64,000 nucleotides of DNA from Streptomyces sp. 3214.6 (GTDB lineage Bacteria; Actinomycetota; Actinomycetes; Streptomycetales; Streptomycetaceae): assembly GCF_900129855.1 (NCBI RefSeq), contig NZ_LT670819.1, positions 8,680,001 to 8,744,000 on the forward strand. Direction: 5' to 3'. The notes under the pieces are model-generated. The model searched no databases and had not been told where the DNA came from. It was given only the letters and a program-made list of their open reading frames with translations. The position numbers and the translations under genes were made by a program. Below are positions 8,251 through 16,560 of this stretch, piece by piece; position 1 is the first letter of the stretch, and every line of letters starts with the position of its first letter.

Positions 8251-8937
8251 ATGGCCCTCCTGCTCGCCTGCGTCTGCCTCGCGCTGTTCGCCGCCCTCGC
8301 CACGGCCGTGGCCGTGCGCGAGGGCGCACCCCTGCCGGGCGACCGCGCCGTCCACGCCTGGTCGCTCGCGCACCGGCCTCCGGTGGCCGAGGCGCTGGCG
8401 CGCGGGGTCACCGTGACGGGCGGGGGCGTCTGGCCGTATCTGATCGCCGTCGCGGCCGGGTTGATCGCCGGACGATCGCCTCGGGAGCGGCTGTGGTCCG
8501 TGGCGGTCGCCGTGGGCGTCCTGCTCGCCGGGCAGTTCATCCGCTTCGGGCTGATGGAGTTGCTCGCCCGCGCCCGTCCGGCCCCCGCCGACTGGGTGGC
8601 GGCCGCCTCCGGCTACGCCTTCCCCTCCGGCCATGCGACGACCTCGGCGCTGGCCGCCGGTCTGCTGGCCTGGGCGGTGCTGCGGCGGACGGCGCCCGCC
8701 CGGGCCCGGACGGTATGCGCCGTGGCCGCCTGCTGGGCCGTCGCCGTAGGCCTGAGCCGCGTGTACCTCGGTGTGCACTGGCCGAGCGACGTCCTCGGCG
8801 GCTGGCTGCTGGCCGCCGCCTGGCTGAGCCTGTGCGCGCAGGTGGCGGCCCGCCGCCTGCCCGGGTTCACGACCCGTACGCCGCAGGAGCCGGGGGCGGA
8901 GGATCCTCCTCGGCGAGGCCGATCAAGCCCCGGGTGA
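8251..8937 (+). CDS. PAP2-family membrane phosphatase
   Basis: 228 residues, about six hydrophobic helices. The acid-phosphatase signatures are present: a variant first motif around ARARPAP, then GYAFPSGHATTSA, then SRVYLGVHWPSDVLGG, with active-site His in PSGH and VHWPSD. Such enzymes remove phosphate from lipid phosphates such as undecaprenyl diphosphate or phosphatidate. Start ATG 8251 has AAAGAGG eight bases upstream. It converges on the MATE gene with an 10-base gap. The short cytoplasmic tail is Pro/Arg-rich. Confidence 0.9.
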   Translation: MALLLACVCLALFAALATAVAVREGAPLPGDRAVHAWSLAHRPPVAEALARGVTVTGGGVWPYLIAVAAGLIAGRSPRERLWSVAVAVGVLLAGQFIRFGLMELLARARPAPADWVAAASGYAFPSGHATTSALAAGLLAWAVLRRTAPARARTVCAVAACWAVAVGLSRVYLGVHWPSDVLGGWLLAAAWLSLCAQVAARRLPGFTTRTPQEPGAEDPPRRGRSSPG

Positions 8938-8947
8938 CCGGGACCCC

Positions 8948-10345
8948 TCAGGGGGTGGCGATCGCCGGGGGCGCGGTGTGGAGGGTGAGGGCGTGATTGA
9001 AGCGGCGCAGGAGGAGCAGCGCGGTGGTTCCGAGGCCGATGAGGAGGCCCAGCCAGATGCCCACGGTGTCCCAGCCGGCGGCGAAGCCGAGGAGCGCGGC
9101 GGCCGGGAGGCCGACGAGCCAGTAGCCGACCAGGGTGACCCGGAAGCCGCCCTTGGTGTCGTCCAGGCCGCGCAGCAGGCCGACGCCGATGTTCTGGGTG
9201 CAGTCGAAGAACTGCAACACCGCGGCGATCAGCAGCAGATGCGTCGCCAGATCGGTGGCGGAGGCGTTCTCGCTCTCGAAGAACGGCGCCAGCACCAGCC
9301 CCGGCACGGTGACGTACACCAGCGCCACGACCGCCATCACCGCGGCGGCGCACGCCAGCGCCGTCGACTTCAGCCGCTGGGCCGCCGCCGTGTTGCCGAG
9401 GGCCAGTTCACGGCTGACGCCGAGGGACGCGGCATGGGAGAGCCCGACCGCTGTCTGGAACACGATGTACACGAGCTGGTTGACGGCCGTGTGCGCGGCG
9501 AGCGCCGCTGTGCCGAAGCTGCCCACCAGCAGCGCGACCACCGAGAAGAAGCCCGCCTCGGAGCCGTAGGTCGCGGCGATCGGCGTGCCGAGCGAGACGA
9601 GCCGCCGCAGGGTGGCCGGGCGGGTCTTCCAGATGCTCAGCGACAGCAGCGGGGCCAGTCGTGGGTCGCGGCGGGCGGAGGCGTACAGGGCGAGGCACGA
9701 CAGGGTGTACACCGACGTCGTGGCGAGCCCGATGCCCGGCAGACCGAGCTTGGGCAGGCCCCAAGTGCCGTGGATGAAGACCCAGTTGAGTCCGGCGTTG
9801 ACCGCGATCGAGGCGATCGTGATGCGCAGCAGGGCCTGTGGGCGGCGCATACCGACGGTGAACTGGCGGATCGCCTGGAACCACAGACAGGGCACCAGTC
9901 CGGGCGCCATCGCGTACAGCACGGGCTTCGCCGTGTCGACGACGTCCGGGTCCTGGCCGAGGAACACCACGGCGTGCCCGATCAGCACCATCAGCACCGC
10001 CCCCGCGAGACCGGCGAGCGTGGACAGCAGCAGGCTCGCCCGGACCAGGTCCCGGACCTCCTCGTGAGCGGCCTCCGCCGCAGAGCCCTCGGTCTCGGCG
10101 CGCGCGTCGGCCGAGGCGACCTGGTTGCCGACGGCCGTGACCAGGCCGACGCCCATGGTCCGCAGCTGATTGAAGATCACCATGGCGAGACCGCCGGCGG
10201 CGAGGGCCTCGGTGCCGATGAGACCCATCATGACCGTGTCGGTGGTGGTGAGCGCGACCTGCGCGAGCTGGGTGAGCGCCAGCGGGACGGCGAGCGCGGC
10301 CAGGGCGCGGCCGTCGGTGAGGAAGCGGGCGAGGACGGGGGGCAT
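8948..10345 (-). CDS. MATE-family efflux transporter, last gene of the metallophore-like operon
   Basis: 465 residues with roughly twelve transmembrane helices and the MATE pattern (start PLALTQLAQVALTTTDTVMMG, later VGLGAVSR-like loops). MATE proteins export cationic or amphipathic small molecules using Na+ or H+. Its ATG shares one base with the stop of the SbnA-like gene (TGATG), making it part of the same transcript as four small-molecule biosynthesis enzymes. The obvious inference is that it exports their product. A His/Ala-rich short C-tail ends the protein. Confidence 0.93.
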   Translation of the reverse strand: MPPVLARFLTDGRALAALAVPLALTQLAQVALTTTDTVMMGLIGTEALAAGGLAMVIFNQLRTMGVGLVTAVGNQVASADARAETEGSAAEAAHEEVRDLVRASLLLSTLAGLAGAVLMVLIGHAVVFLGQDPDVVDTAKPVLYAMAPGLVPCLWFQAIRQFTVGMRRPQALLRITIASIAVNAGLNWVFIHGTWGLPKLGLPGIGLATTSVYTLSCLALYASARRDPRLAPLLSLSIWKTRPATLRRLVSLGTPIAATYGSEAGFFSVVALLVGSFGTAALAAHTAVNQLVYIVFQTAVGLSHAASLGVSRELALGNTAAAQRLKSTALACAAAVMAVVALVYVTVPGLVLAPFFESENASATDLATHLLLIAAVLQFFDCTQNIGVGLLRGLDDTKGGFRVTLVGYWLVGLPAAALLGFAAGWDTVGIWLGLLIGLGTTALLLLRRFNHALTLHTAPPAIATP

Positions 10346-11403
10346 CAGTTCTTTTCCTGCGAGGTTCGTGGGGAGTCGGTGCGGCGGAGCTTGGCCATCA
10401 ACTCCTCGACCTCACACTCCACTTGGGGCGAGAGGAGGTCGCGGTCGGCCATCCAGTCGTCGTCGAAGACGGTGTCCATGTATTTCTCGCCGCCGTCGTT
10501 GATCAATGCGACCACCGTAGTGCCGGGCGGCAGGGCGGACATCCGGGTGAGGGCCTCGTACACCACCCCGCCCGCCGAGCCGCCGAGGAGCAGCCCGGTG
10601 CGGCGGGCGACGGCCCGGGCGGTGGCGAACGCCTCGACGTCCTCGACCTTCGCCCCCTCGTCCAGCAGCGCGTAGTCGACCATGGCCCCGATCGTCGCAC
10701 CCTCCGGAGTGCCGGTGCCGGACTGGTAGTAGTCGTGCGCGGGCGGCCCGAAGGCGATCGAACCCTTCGGCTCGACGCCGACGATCCGCACCCCGGGCAC
10801 GGTCTCGCGCAGCACGCTCCCGGTCCCGAACAGTCCGCCGCCGGTGCCGACCGCGCCGATGAGGATGTCGATACGACTCTCCAGGGCAGCGTCGAGCTCC
10901 CGGGCCACCGCGTGGTAACCCACCCCGTTCGCGGGGTTGTTGTGCTGCTCGGTGAAGTAGGCGTTGTCGGACTCGGCGGCCAGTTTCTCCGCGAACTCCT
11001 CGCGGGCGGCGGTGGCCAGTTCCCCCTCGCCGGCGTCGGCCACGTACACCAGCTCCGCGCCGAGCGCCTTCATCGCGCGCAGCTTGTCGACGGCCGCGTG
11101 ACGGTCGACGACGGCGGTGAAGGTGTAGCCGCGCTCGGCGGCCACGACGGCGAGCCCGAGCCCGGTGTTGCCGGAGGTCGATTCGACGATCCGGCCGCCC
11201 GGGCGCAGCAGTCCACGTTCCTCGGCGTCGAGGACCATCTGCCGGGCCATCCGGATCTTGGCGGTGCCGGTCGGGTTGAACTGCTCCAGCTTCAGCAGCA
11301 GCCGGACGTCGCTCTCTGTCCGGCACAGCTCGAACAGCGGGGTGGCGCCGATGAGTTCGGAGACCTGCCGCACGATGGGCGGCCGGTACAGGGGGTCGTC
11401 CAT
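10345..11403 (-). CDS. cysteine synthase-like PLP enzyme, SbnA-type
   Basis: 352 residues, fold type II PLP enzyme. The PLP lysine sits in FNPTGTAKIRMA, and the phosphate/substrate loop is STSGNTG. A glycine-rich AVGTGGGLFGTG binds PLP phosphate. The opening PPIVRQVSELIGATPLFEL is typical of the family. It is not the housekeeping enzyme: it is embedded with an SbnB-like dehydrogenase and a type III decarboxylase, the same enzyme trio found in staphyloferrin B synthesis, where SbnA joins O-phosphoserine and glutamate. Start 11403 begins at the domain; a longer upstream frame is noise. Substrate assignment is inference. Confidence 0.85.
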   Translation of the reverse strand: MDDPLYRPPIVRQVSELIGATPLFELCRTESDVRLLLKLEQFNPTGTAKIRMARQMVLDAEERGLLRPGGRIVESTSGNTGLGLAVVAAERGYTFTAVVDRHAAVDKLRAMKALGAELVYVADAGEGELATAAREEFAEKLAAESDNAYFTEQHNNPANGVGYHAVARELDAALESRIDILIGAVGTGGGLFGTGSVLRETVPGVRIVGVEPKGSIAFGPPAHDYYQSGTGTPEGATIGAMVDYALLDEGAKVEDVEAFATARAVARRTGLLLGGSAGGVVYEALTRMSALPPGTTVVALINDGGEKYMDTVFDDDWMADRDLLSPQVECEVEELMAKLRRTDSPRTSQEKN

Positions 11404-11420
11404 GGAGGCTCCAGGGATGC

Positions 11421-12773
11421 TCAGGCGGGATGGCGGTCGAGGCGCCAGCGGAAGGGGGAGGACTGGGCGGACGCCGACTGTTCGACGACGACCTTCGGCG
11501 GCAGCGGCAGCTCGTGGAACGGCGACTCGTTGGAGTCCATCTGGTAGCCCGCGGTGTTGAGGTACACCAGGAGGTCGCCGACGGCGGGCCGGAGCGGGAA
11601 GGGGATCTTGCGCCAGGTCAGCATGTCCGACTCCAGGCAGGTGGCGGCCCCCACGCACGCCGGGTACGGCCCCGCGTCGGCGACCGGACGGGACCCGGCC
11701 GGCACGAGCACCGGGTCCGGCAGGAACTCGCTGTCGAACCACTGTTCGGACAGGCTGAGACTGCTGCCGTCGACGGTGAGGACCGCGTACCCGTCGCGCT
11801 CCTTCACGCCCTGCACCCGGAACACGGTGAACCCGGCCTGGTCCAGCAGCGCCCGGCCCGGTTCCACGAGCAGCGTGACACCGGCCGCCCGCAGCAGCGC
11901 GGCGAGGCTCGTGTGCTCACCGGCCGGGGTGGCCGCCAGCATCGTCCGCAGGGCGTCGGCGCCGGCGACGGGGGAGTGGTAGGGATAGAAGCCGCCGAAG
12001 GACTTCCCCGCGTGGAAGTGCTCGGGCCGCCGGCTCTCCTCGAAGCGCCGCCAGTCCTCGGCCGCCACATAGTCGACGGCGAAGCCGCCGCCGACGCTGA
12101 CCCGGTCGGCCCGCAGACCCAGCTCACGGGCGCGCCCGCACAGGTGGACCAACTCGACGGCCAGATCGGCGCGTTGGCGGACGTCGTAGCCGGAGAGATG
12201 GAAGCTGAACCCCTCCATGTCGACGGGTCCCTCGACGCAGCGCGTCAAGGCGCTCGCCAGCTCGCCGTCGTCGAGGCCGAAGCGGCTGTGCGGCTGCTCC
12301 GGCGGCAGACGGCGCAGCAACACCCGTGCCGTACGCGCCAGTTGATGTGACATTGCGATCAGCCGGTCCAGCTCGTCGAGGGCGTCCACGGCGATCAGCG
12401 CACCCTGGAGCACGGCGACGCGCAGCAATGCGTCCGTCTTGGCCGGGCCGGTGACGACGAGGTCCGCGCCGCGGACCCCCGCCGCCAGCGCCTCGCGCAG
12501 TTCCCCGTGGCTGGCCACGTCCACGCCCAGGCCGGCCACGGCCGCCCGTCCGGCGTAGACGGCCGCCTTGTTGGCCTTCTTGGCGTAGTACACCCGTCCG
12601 TCGACGCCCGCCTCGGCGAACACCTCCCGGAAGGCCGCCGCGTTGGCGTCGAAGCGTTCAGGGAACAGCACGTGGTACGGGCCGCCGAGGCCGTGGCTCA
12701 GCTCGTGCAGCAGCGCGTCGGCGAGCAGGGAGCGCACCTCGGGGGTGGTGTGCGAGGGGAGTGCCGTGGTCAT
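11421..12773 (-). CDS. type III PLP-dependent decarboxylase (Y4yA / DAP-decarboxylase-like)
   Basis: 450 residues, alanine-racemase-like barrel plus beta domain. The Schiff-base Lys lies in YYAKKANKAAV near residue 66, EPGRALLDQAG carries the Arg that binds PLP phosphate, and the GAATCLESDML segment has the dimer-interface catalytic Cys. Enzymes of this group decarboxylate D- or L-diamino acids; SbnH does so on a citryl-diaminopropionate. Start ATG 12773 overlaps the upstream cyclodeaminase stop as ATGA. Position between SbnB- and SbnA-like genes suggests the substrate is an intermediate derived from 2,3-diaminopropionate or its glutamate adduct. Confidence 0.86.
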   Translation of the reverse strand: MTTALPSHTTPEVRSLLADALLHELSHGLGGPYHVLFPERFDANAAAFREVFAEAGVDGRVYYAKKANKAAVYAGRAAVAGLGVDVASHGELREALAAGVRGADLVVTGPAKTDALLRVAVLQGALIAVDALDELDRLIAMSHQLARTARVLLRRLPPEQPHSRFGLDDGELASALTRCVEGPVDMEGFSFHLSGYDVRQRADLAVELVHLCGRARELGLRADRVSVGGGFAVDYVAAEDWRRFEESRRPEHFHAGKSFGGFYPYHSPVAGADALRTMLAATPAGEHTSLAALLRAAGVTLLVEPGRALLDQAGFTVFRVQGVKERDGYAVLTVDGSSLSLSEQWFDSEFLPDPVLVPAGSRPVADAGPYPACVGAATCLESDMLTWRKIPFPLRPAVGDLLVYLNTAGYQMDSNESPFHELPLPPKVVVEQSASAQSSPFRWRLDRHPA

Positions 12774-13759
12774 TTCCACAGCGGCACCGCCGTGCCGAGC
12801 CCCTGGGCGAGGGCGAGCTGGGCGAACCGGTGGCCGAGCGCGATGTCGGTGACGACGAGTCCGCTGTTGTAGGCGAAGATCCGCTGCCCCGGGTCCGTTC
12901 GGCCGACGGCCCGGCCGGCCAGCACTTCGGGGAACTCGGCGTCCACGTCCCGGAGTTCACCGCTCGCGTCGGCCATGTCGGTGCCGGTGACGCGCATCTG
13001 GGCGGCGCTGGTGGCGATGACCCGGTCGGCCCGGTGCAGGGTCGAGGGCGCGATGCCGTAGCCGACGAGGACGCAGAGCGCGGCCGGCCTGAGCCACTCG
13101 GCCTCGACGGACGCGGGGGTGTTGGGCCCGGCCGTGGCGAGCACGATGTCCGCGTCCTCGGCTGCCGCCCGCAGGTCGGTCACGACCTCCACCTCGCGGT
13201 CGGGGAAGTGGGCGTGCAACTGCTCGCGGACCGCCCGGATGCCGTCCGGGTGTGTGCCGAACAGCATCAGCCGCTCCAGGTCCGGCCGCGTGGTCAGCAG
13301 GAACGGCAGCGCCAGCCGCCCCTGTGTGCCGGTGCCGACGACCAGCGCGCTGCGGGAGTCCGGGGCGGCCAGTTCACGGGCCAGCAGGGCCGAGACCGCG
13401 GGGGTGCGCAGGGCGCCGACCCGGCCGCAGTCCAGCATCGCGACCGGCAGCCCGCTCTCGTCGTCGTACAGGGTCAGCGTCGTGTAGTAGTGCTGCTTGT
13501 CACGGTCCTCGTGCAGGCCGTGCTTGTACGACGTCTTCACCGCGACCACGCCCCGCACCCCGTCGCGGCCGAGCATCGCGTACGCCACCGAGTGGCCGTC
13601 CTGCGGCTTCACGGTGAGCTTGCGCGGGTTGTCGGACCGGCCGTCGGCCAGTGTGCGGTAGGCCTGCTCCACCACGGAGACCACGTCGGACAGCGAGATG
13701 TCGATACCGGCCACGTCGCTGGTGCTGAGGATGCGCAGAGTCGTGTCGTCGGACGCCAT
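12770..13759 (-). CDS. ornithine cyclodeaminase-family enzyme, SbnB-type
   Basis: 329 residues, mu-crystallin/OCD family. The substrate-binding half contains VKTSYKHGLHEDRD and GALRTPAVSALLA; the Rossmann half contains ALVVGTGTQGRLA (GxGxxG) near residue 128. In staphyloferrin B synthesis SbnB oxidatively cleaves the SbnA product to give L-2,3-diaminopropionate and 2-oxoglutarate. The adjacent SbnA homologue makes that reaction more likely than ornithine cyclisation. Start ATG 13759 has a GGGGGAG ribosome site; the longer upstream frame is discarded. It is coupled to the decarboxylase gene by a 4-base overlap. Confidence 0.87.
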   Translation of the reverse strand: MASDDTTLRILSTSDVAGIDISLSDVVSVVEQAYRTLADGRSDNPRKLTVKPQDGHSVAYAMLGRDGVRGVVAVKTSYKHGLHEDRDKQHYYTTLTLYDDESGLPVAMLDCGRVGALRTPAVSALLARELAAPDSRSALVVGTGTQGRLALPFLLTTRPDLERLMLFGTHPDGIRAVREQLHAHFPDREVEVVTDLRAAAEDADIVLATAGPNTPASVEAEWLRPAALCVLVGYGIAPSTLHRADRVIATSAAQMRVTGTDMADASGELRDVDAEFPEVLAGRAVGRTDPGQRIFAYNSGLVVTDIALGHRFAQLALAQGLGTAVPLWK

Positions 13760-13797
13760 GGTGCTCCCCCTGAGTGCCTGATCGGAGTGGGTGTCGG

Positions 13798-14787
13798 TCA
13801 CGCGAACGCCTCGACGGCCGCCTGGCCGTAGCCGTGCTCGAACCGCTCGGCCCGCGGGCGGGTGCGGCGGCCGGGCACGCGCACGGAGGAACGTTTCAGC
13901 CATCGGTCCGTGCCGTCGTAGCGGGCCTTGAAAGGGACCCGGCCGTGGACCACGAGGTCGTTGTCGACGACCAGGACCTCACCCGGCGTCAGAGCCACCG
14001 CCACGGAGACGCGCGCGAGTTCGGCCTCGAGCCGGCCATAGGCCGCGCGGTACTCCTCGGGCGCCTCGTCGAGTGGCGTGTAGGCGGGGTCGAAGCGCAG
14101 AGTCGGCCCGTCCGGGGAGTGCCAGATCGTCGGTACGGGCGGCGGGGTGCCGTCGTAGCCCTGGGCTTCGGCGTAGGCGTCGTCGGGCAGGATCGGCAGC
14201 ACCGGGCGGCCGAGCAACTCCAGGTCGTCCGCGTCGAGTCGGGCGTGGCGGATGCTGGCGGCCGTGGTGGCGACGGAGTCCGGGTTGCGCAGGCAGCCGA
14301 GGATCAGCAGATGGGCGCGGCCGGGGTGGAAGGCGTCCTCGGTGTGCGGGCTGAGCAGCACGTCGCTGCTGGCGCCGGTCTGCTCCTCCTCGTGTCCGGG
14401 CGAGGGCACGATGTTGTGCACGAACCGGCCCTCCTGCTGCCCCTCCCAGGCGAGGGGTGTGCCCATCACCGTGGACAGCAGGAGCAGGACGACGTCGTGC
14501 ACGGCGCCGGAGGTCCCGGCGGCGGACCAGTGACCCGGGGTGGCGCCGATGGCCTCGTCGTCGACCGGGAGGCCACTCAGCACGAACAGTCCGTCGGCGG
14601 TGTCGACGGGACGGCAGGCGTACCGGATGTCGTCGCTCAACTTGGCGGCGGCGTCCGGGACTCGGGCGAGCAGCGCGGGGTGGGTGGCGACGCCGTCGAA
14701 GGCGTCGAGCAGGGCGCGGGCCGTGGTGAGTAGTTCGGTCACGGCGTGCGGGTGGAGCTGACGTACAGGCGTTGCTGCCGTCGGCAT
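13798..14787 (-). CDS. Fe(II)/2-oxoglutarate amino-acid oxygenase (AsnO/VioC group)
   Basis: 329 residues, clavaminate synthase-like. The iron triad is HxE...H: His148 and Glu150 in SPHTEDAFH, and His281 in NDLVVHGRVPF. Arg near 296 probably binds 2-oxoglutarate. Use of Glu rather than Asp in the facial triad is characteristic of the asparagine and arginine beta-hydroxylase group. It is the first gene of the minus-strand operon, directly under an iron-box promoter, so it likely hydroxylates an amino acid building block of the cluster product (beta-hydroxy acids are good Fe ligands). The actual substrate is not deducible. Confidence 0.87.
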   Translation of the reverse strand: MPTAATPVRQLHPHAVTELLTTARALLDAFDGVATHPALLARVPDAAAKLSDDIRYACRPVDTADGLFVLSGLPVDDEAIGATPGHWSAAGTSGAVHDVVLLLLSTVMGTPLAWEGQQEGRFVHNIVPSPGHEEEQTGASSDVLLSPHTEDAFHPGRAHLLILGCLRNPDSVATTAASIRHARLDADDLELLGRPVLPILPDDAYAEAQGYDGTPPPVPTIWHSPDGPTLRFDPAYTPLDEAPEEYRAAYGRLEAELARVSVAVALTPGEVLVVDNDLVVHGRVPFKARYDGTDRWLKRSSVRVPGRRTRPRAERFEHGYGQAAVEAFA

Positions 14788-14866
14788 GGGTGATCCGTCC
14801 GTTCGATGCGGGTGGGGGGTGCGGGTGCTGGGCCTCCGGCGAGGGAGGCGTCGTCAGCCGGACGGA

Positions 14867-14895
14867 AACATAGCCAGCACACAGAAATTAGGCAA
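14867..14895 (-). promoter_or_regulatory. promoter of the oxygenase-to-MATE operon
   Basis: Read on the minus strand there is a TTGCCT -35 (14895-14890), a 17-base spacer and a TATGTT -10 (14872-14867), about 80 bases before the oxygenase start. The -35 lies inside iron box 1, so an iron-loaded repressor would block polymerase directly. Confidence 0.6.
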
Positions 14896-14906
14896 GGCTC
14901 ACCTAA
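14888..14906. promoter_or_regulatory. iron box 1 (DmdR/IdeR-type operator)
   Basis: TTAGGCAAGGCTCACCTAA matches the Streptomyces DmdR1 consensus TTAGGTTAGGCTCACCTAA at 17 of 19 positions. It sits between the divergent biosynthesis and importer operons and covers the -35 of the former. DmdR1-Fe2+ represses siderophore genes from such sites. Confidence 0.85.
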
Positions 14907-14952
14907 GTTGATCTAGATCACGCCCCCCGCCCTCTTGTATGATCGTCGCAAT

Positions 14953-14971
14953 TCAGGGTAGGCAAACCTAA
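14953..14971. promoter_or_regulatory. iron box 2, in front of the importer operon
   Basis: TCAGGGTAGGCAAACCTAA matches the iron-box consensus at 15 of 19 positions. It lies just downstream of a TATGAT -10 candidate (14938-14943) on the plus strand and 33 bases before the binding-protein start. It would block the importer transcript when iron is plentiful. Confidence 0.72.
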
Positions 14972-15003
14972 GCATGTGCCCCGCTTGTGAAATCGAGGAC
15001 GAA

Positions 15004-16560
15004 GTGGACCTGACCAGACGTCAACTCCTGTGGGCCGGTGGCGCCTTCGGTGCGACCGCCCTGCTGGCCGCCTGTGGAGGCGGCGATGACGCCGAACCGG
15101 CCGGGTCCGCCACCGGCGGCTCGACCAAGCCGCGCAAGGGCGGCACGCTCCGGGTCGGCGCCCTCGGCCGGGCCGGCGCCATCACCCGCGACCCGCACGG
15201 CTCGCAGGCCAACGAGAGCGACTACCTGATCATCAGCCTCGTATACGACACCCTCGCCGTGCCCGGCGCCAAGCCGAACACCGTGCCCCGGCTCGCGGCC
15301 GGTTGGGAGCCGTCCGCGGACCTGAAGACCTGGAAGTTCAGGATCGCCCCGGGGGCGAAGTTCCACGACGGCACACCGGTGACCGCGAAGGACGTCGTCT
15401 TCTCGCTCAAGCGACTGCGGGCCACCCCGTCCGGCGCCTCCCGGCTGCCCGGTATCCAGGCGAAGAACATCACCGCCGAGGGCGCCGACACCGTCGTCCT
15501 GGTCTCCGACTACGCCAACGCCGAACTGCCCCTGCTCACCCGCCTGACCACCTTCGTCATCCCCGACGGCACCACCGACAAGGACATCGCGAAGGCCCCC
15601 GGCACCGGCCCCTTCAAGCTCGACTGGTTCCGCTCCGGCAACGCCCGCCTGGTCCGCAACGACGACTGGTACGGCGGCGACGTGTACCTCGACGCCATCG
15701 AGGTCAAGATCTTCGAGAGCCCGCAGGCGATGGCCAACGCCCTGCTGGCCGGCCAGATCGACCTGGCCTCCAACGTCGGCGCCGTCGCCGCCCGGACGGC
15801 CGCGTCCCGCAAGGACGTGACGACCGTCCGCCGCCCCAACGACATGGCGATGCCGATCGTCATGCGCACCGCCGACGGCCCCTTCGCCGACCCCAAGGTG
15901 CGCGAGGCGCTGCGGCTGGCCGTCGACCGCAAGGCCATGGTCGACCAGGTCCTCTCCGGCTACGGCACCGTTGCCAACGATGTCCTCGGCACCGGCGACC
16001 CCGCCTACGACAAGGGCATCCCGCAGCGCACCCGTGACCTCGCGCAGGCCCGGAAGCTTCTCGCCGAGGCAGGCTTCGACACCTCGAAGACCTACGAACT
16101 GATCACCACCGAGGACATATCCGGCCTCGCCGAGTCGGCCACCCTCTTCGCCACCCAGGTCCGCGAGGCCGGCGTCAAGGTGAAGGTCGTCAAGCAGGAG
16201 TCGGCCGTCTTCTGGGACAGGACCTGGCTCAAGGGCGACCTGTACACCACCTACTGGGGCACCAACGACTCGGTGGTCTTCTTCGCCAGCAAGACCATGG
16301 TCTCCGACAGCGGGCAGAACGAGGCAGGCTGGAAGTCCCCGGAGTTCGACGCCGCCTACCAGAAGGCCATCGGCACCGCCGACGCCGCACAGCGCACCCC
16401 GCTCCTCGCACAGCTCCAGCAGATCGAGCACGACACCTCCGGCTACCTCCTGTGGGGCATGGCCGACGGCATCGACCTCGCCGGGGCGAAGGTGCGCGGA
16501 CTGCCCACCCTGCCCGGATACGGAAGGGTGCAGCTGCAAGGCGCATGGCTGGCCAGTTGA
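15004..16560 (+). CDS. ABC importer substrate-binding lipoprotein, family 5 (Opp/Dpp/Nik type)
   Basis: 518 residues. The N-terminus has a twin-arginine motif (TRRQLLWAGG) and a lipobox LLAAC with Cys24, so it is anchored outside the membrane. Family 5 features follow: a GGTLRVG opening, VYDTLA, then LAAGWEPSADLKTWKFRIAPG with FHDGTPVTAKDVVFSLKR. Start GTG 15004 is chosen because GAGG lies just upstream and it gives a clean signal peptide; the in-frame ATG at 14974 abuts the iron box. It is the first gene of a four-gene importer divergent from the metallophore-like operon. NikA/CntA relatives carry metal complexes, so uptake of the metal-loaded product is the likely role. Confidence 0.92.
   Translation: MDLTRRQLLWAGGAFGATALLAACGGGDDAEPAGSATGGSTKPRKGGTLRVGALGRAGAITRDPHGSQANESDYLIISLVYDTLAVPGAKPNTVPRLAAGWEPSADLKTWKFRIAPGAKFHDGTPVTAKDVVFSLKRLRATPSGASRLPGIQAKNITAEGADTVVLVSDYANAELPLLTRLTTFVIPDGTTDKDIAKAPGTGPFKLDWFRSGNARLVRNDDWYGGDVYLDAIEVKIFESPQAMANALLAGQIDLASNVGAVAARTAASRKDVTTVRRPNDMAMPIVMRTADGPFADPKVREALRLAVDRKAMVDQVLSGYGTVANDVLGTGDPAYDKGIPQRTRDLAQARKLLAEAGFDTSKTYELITTEDISGLAESATLFATQVREAGVKVKVVKQESAVFWDRTWLKGDLYTTYWGTNDSVVFFASKTMVSDSGQNEAGWKSPEFDAAYQKAIGTADAAQRTPLLAQLQQIEHDTSGYLLWGMADGIDLAGAKVRGLPTLPGYGRVQLQGAWLAS

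Noticed and set aside
10345..11403. housekeeping cysteine synthase (CysK/CysM)
   Set aside because: Operon context with SbnB-like, decarboxylase, oxygenase and exporter under an iron box fits a specialised SbnA-type role better.
14974..15003. ATG at 14974 as start of the family 5 binding protein
   Set aside because: It abuts the iron box and adds residues before the signal peptide; GTG 15004 has GAGG upstream and a clean Tat/lipoprotein signal.
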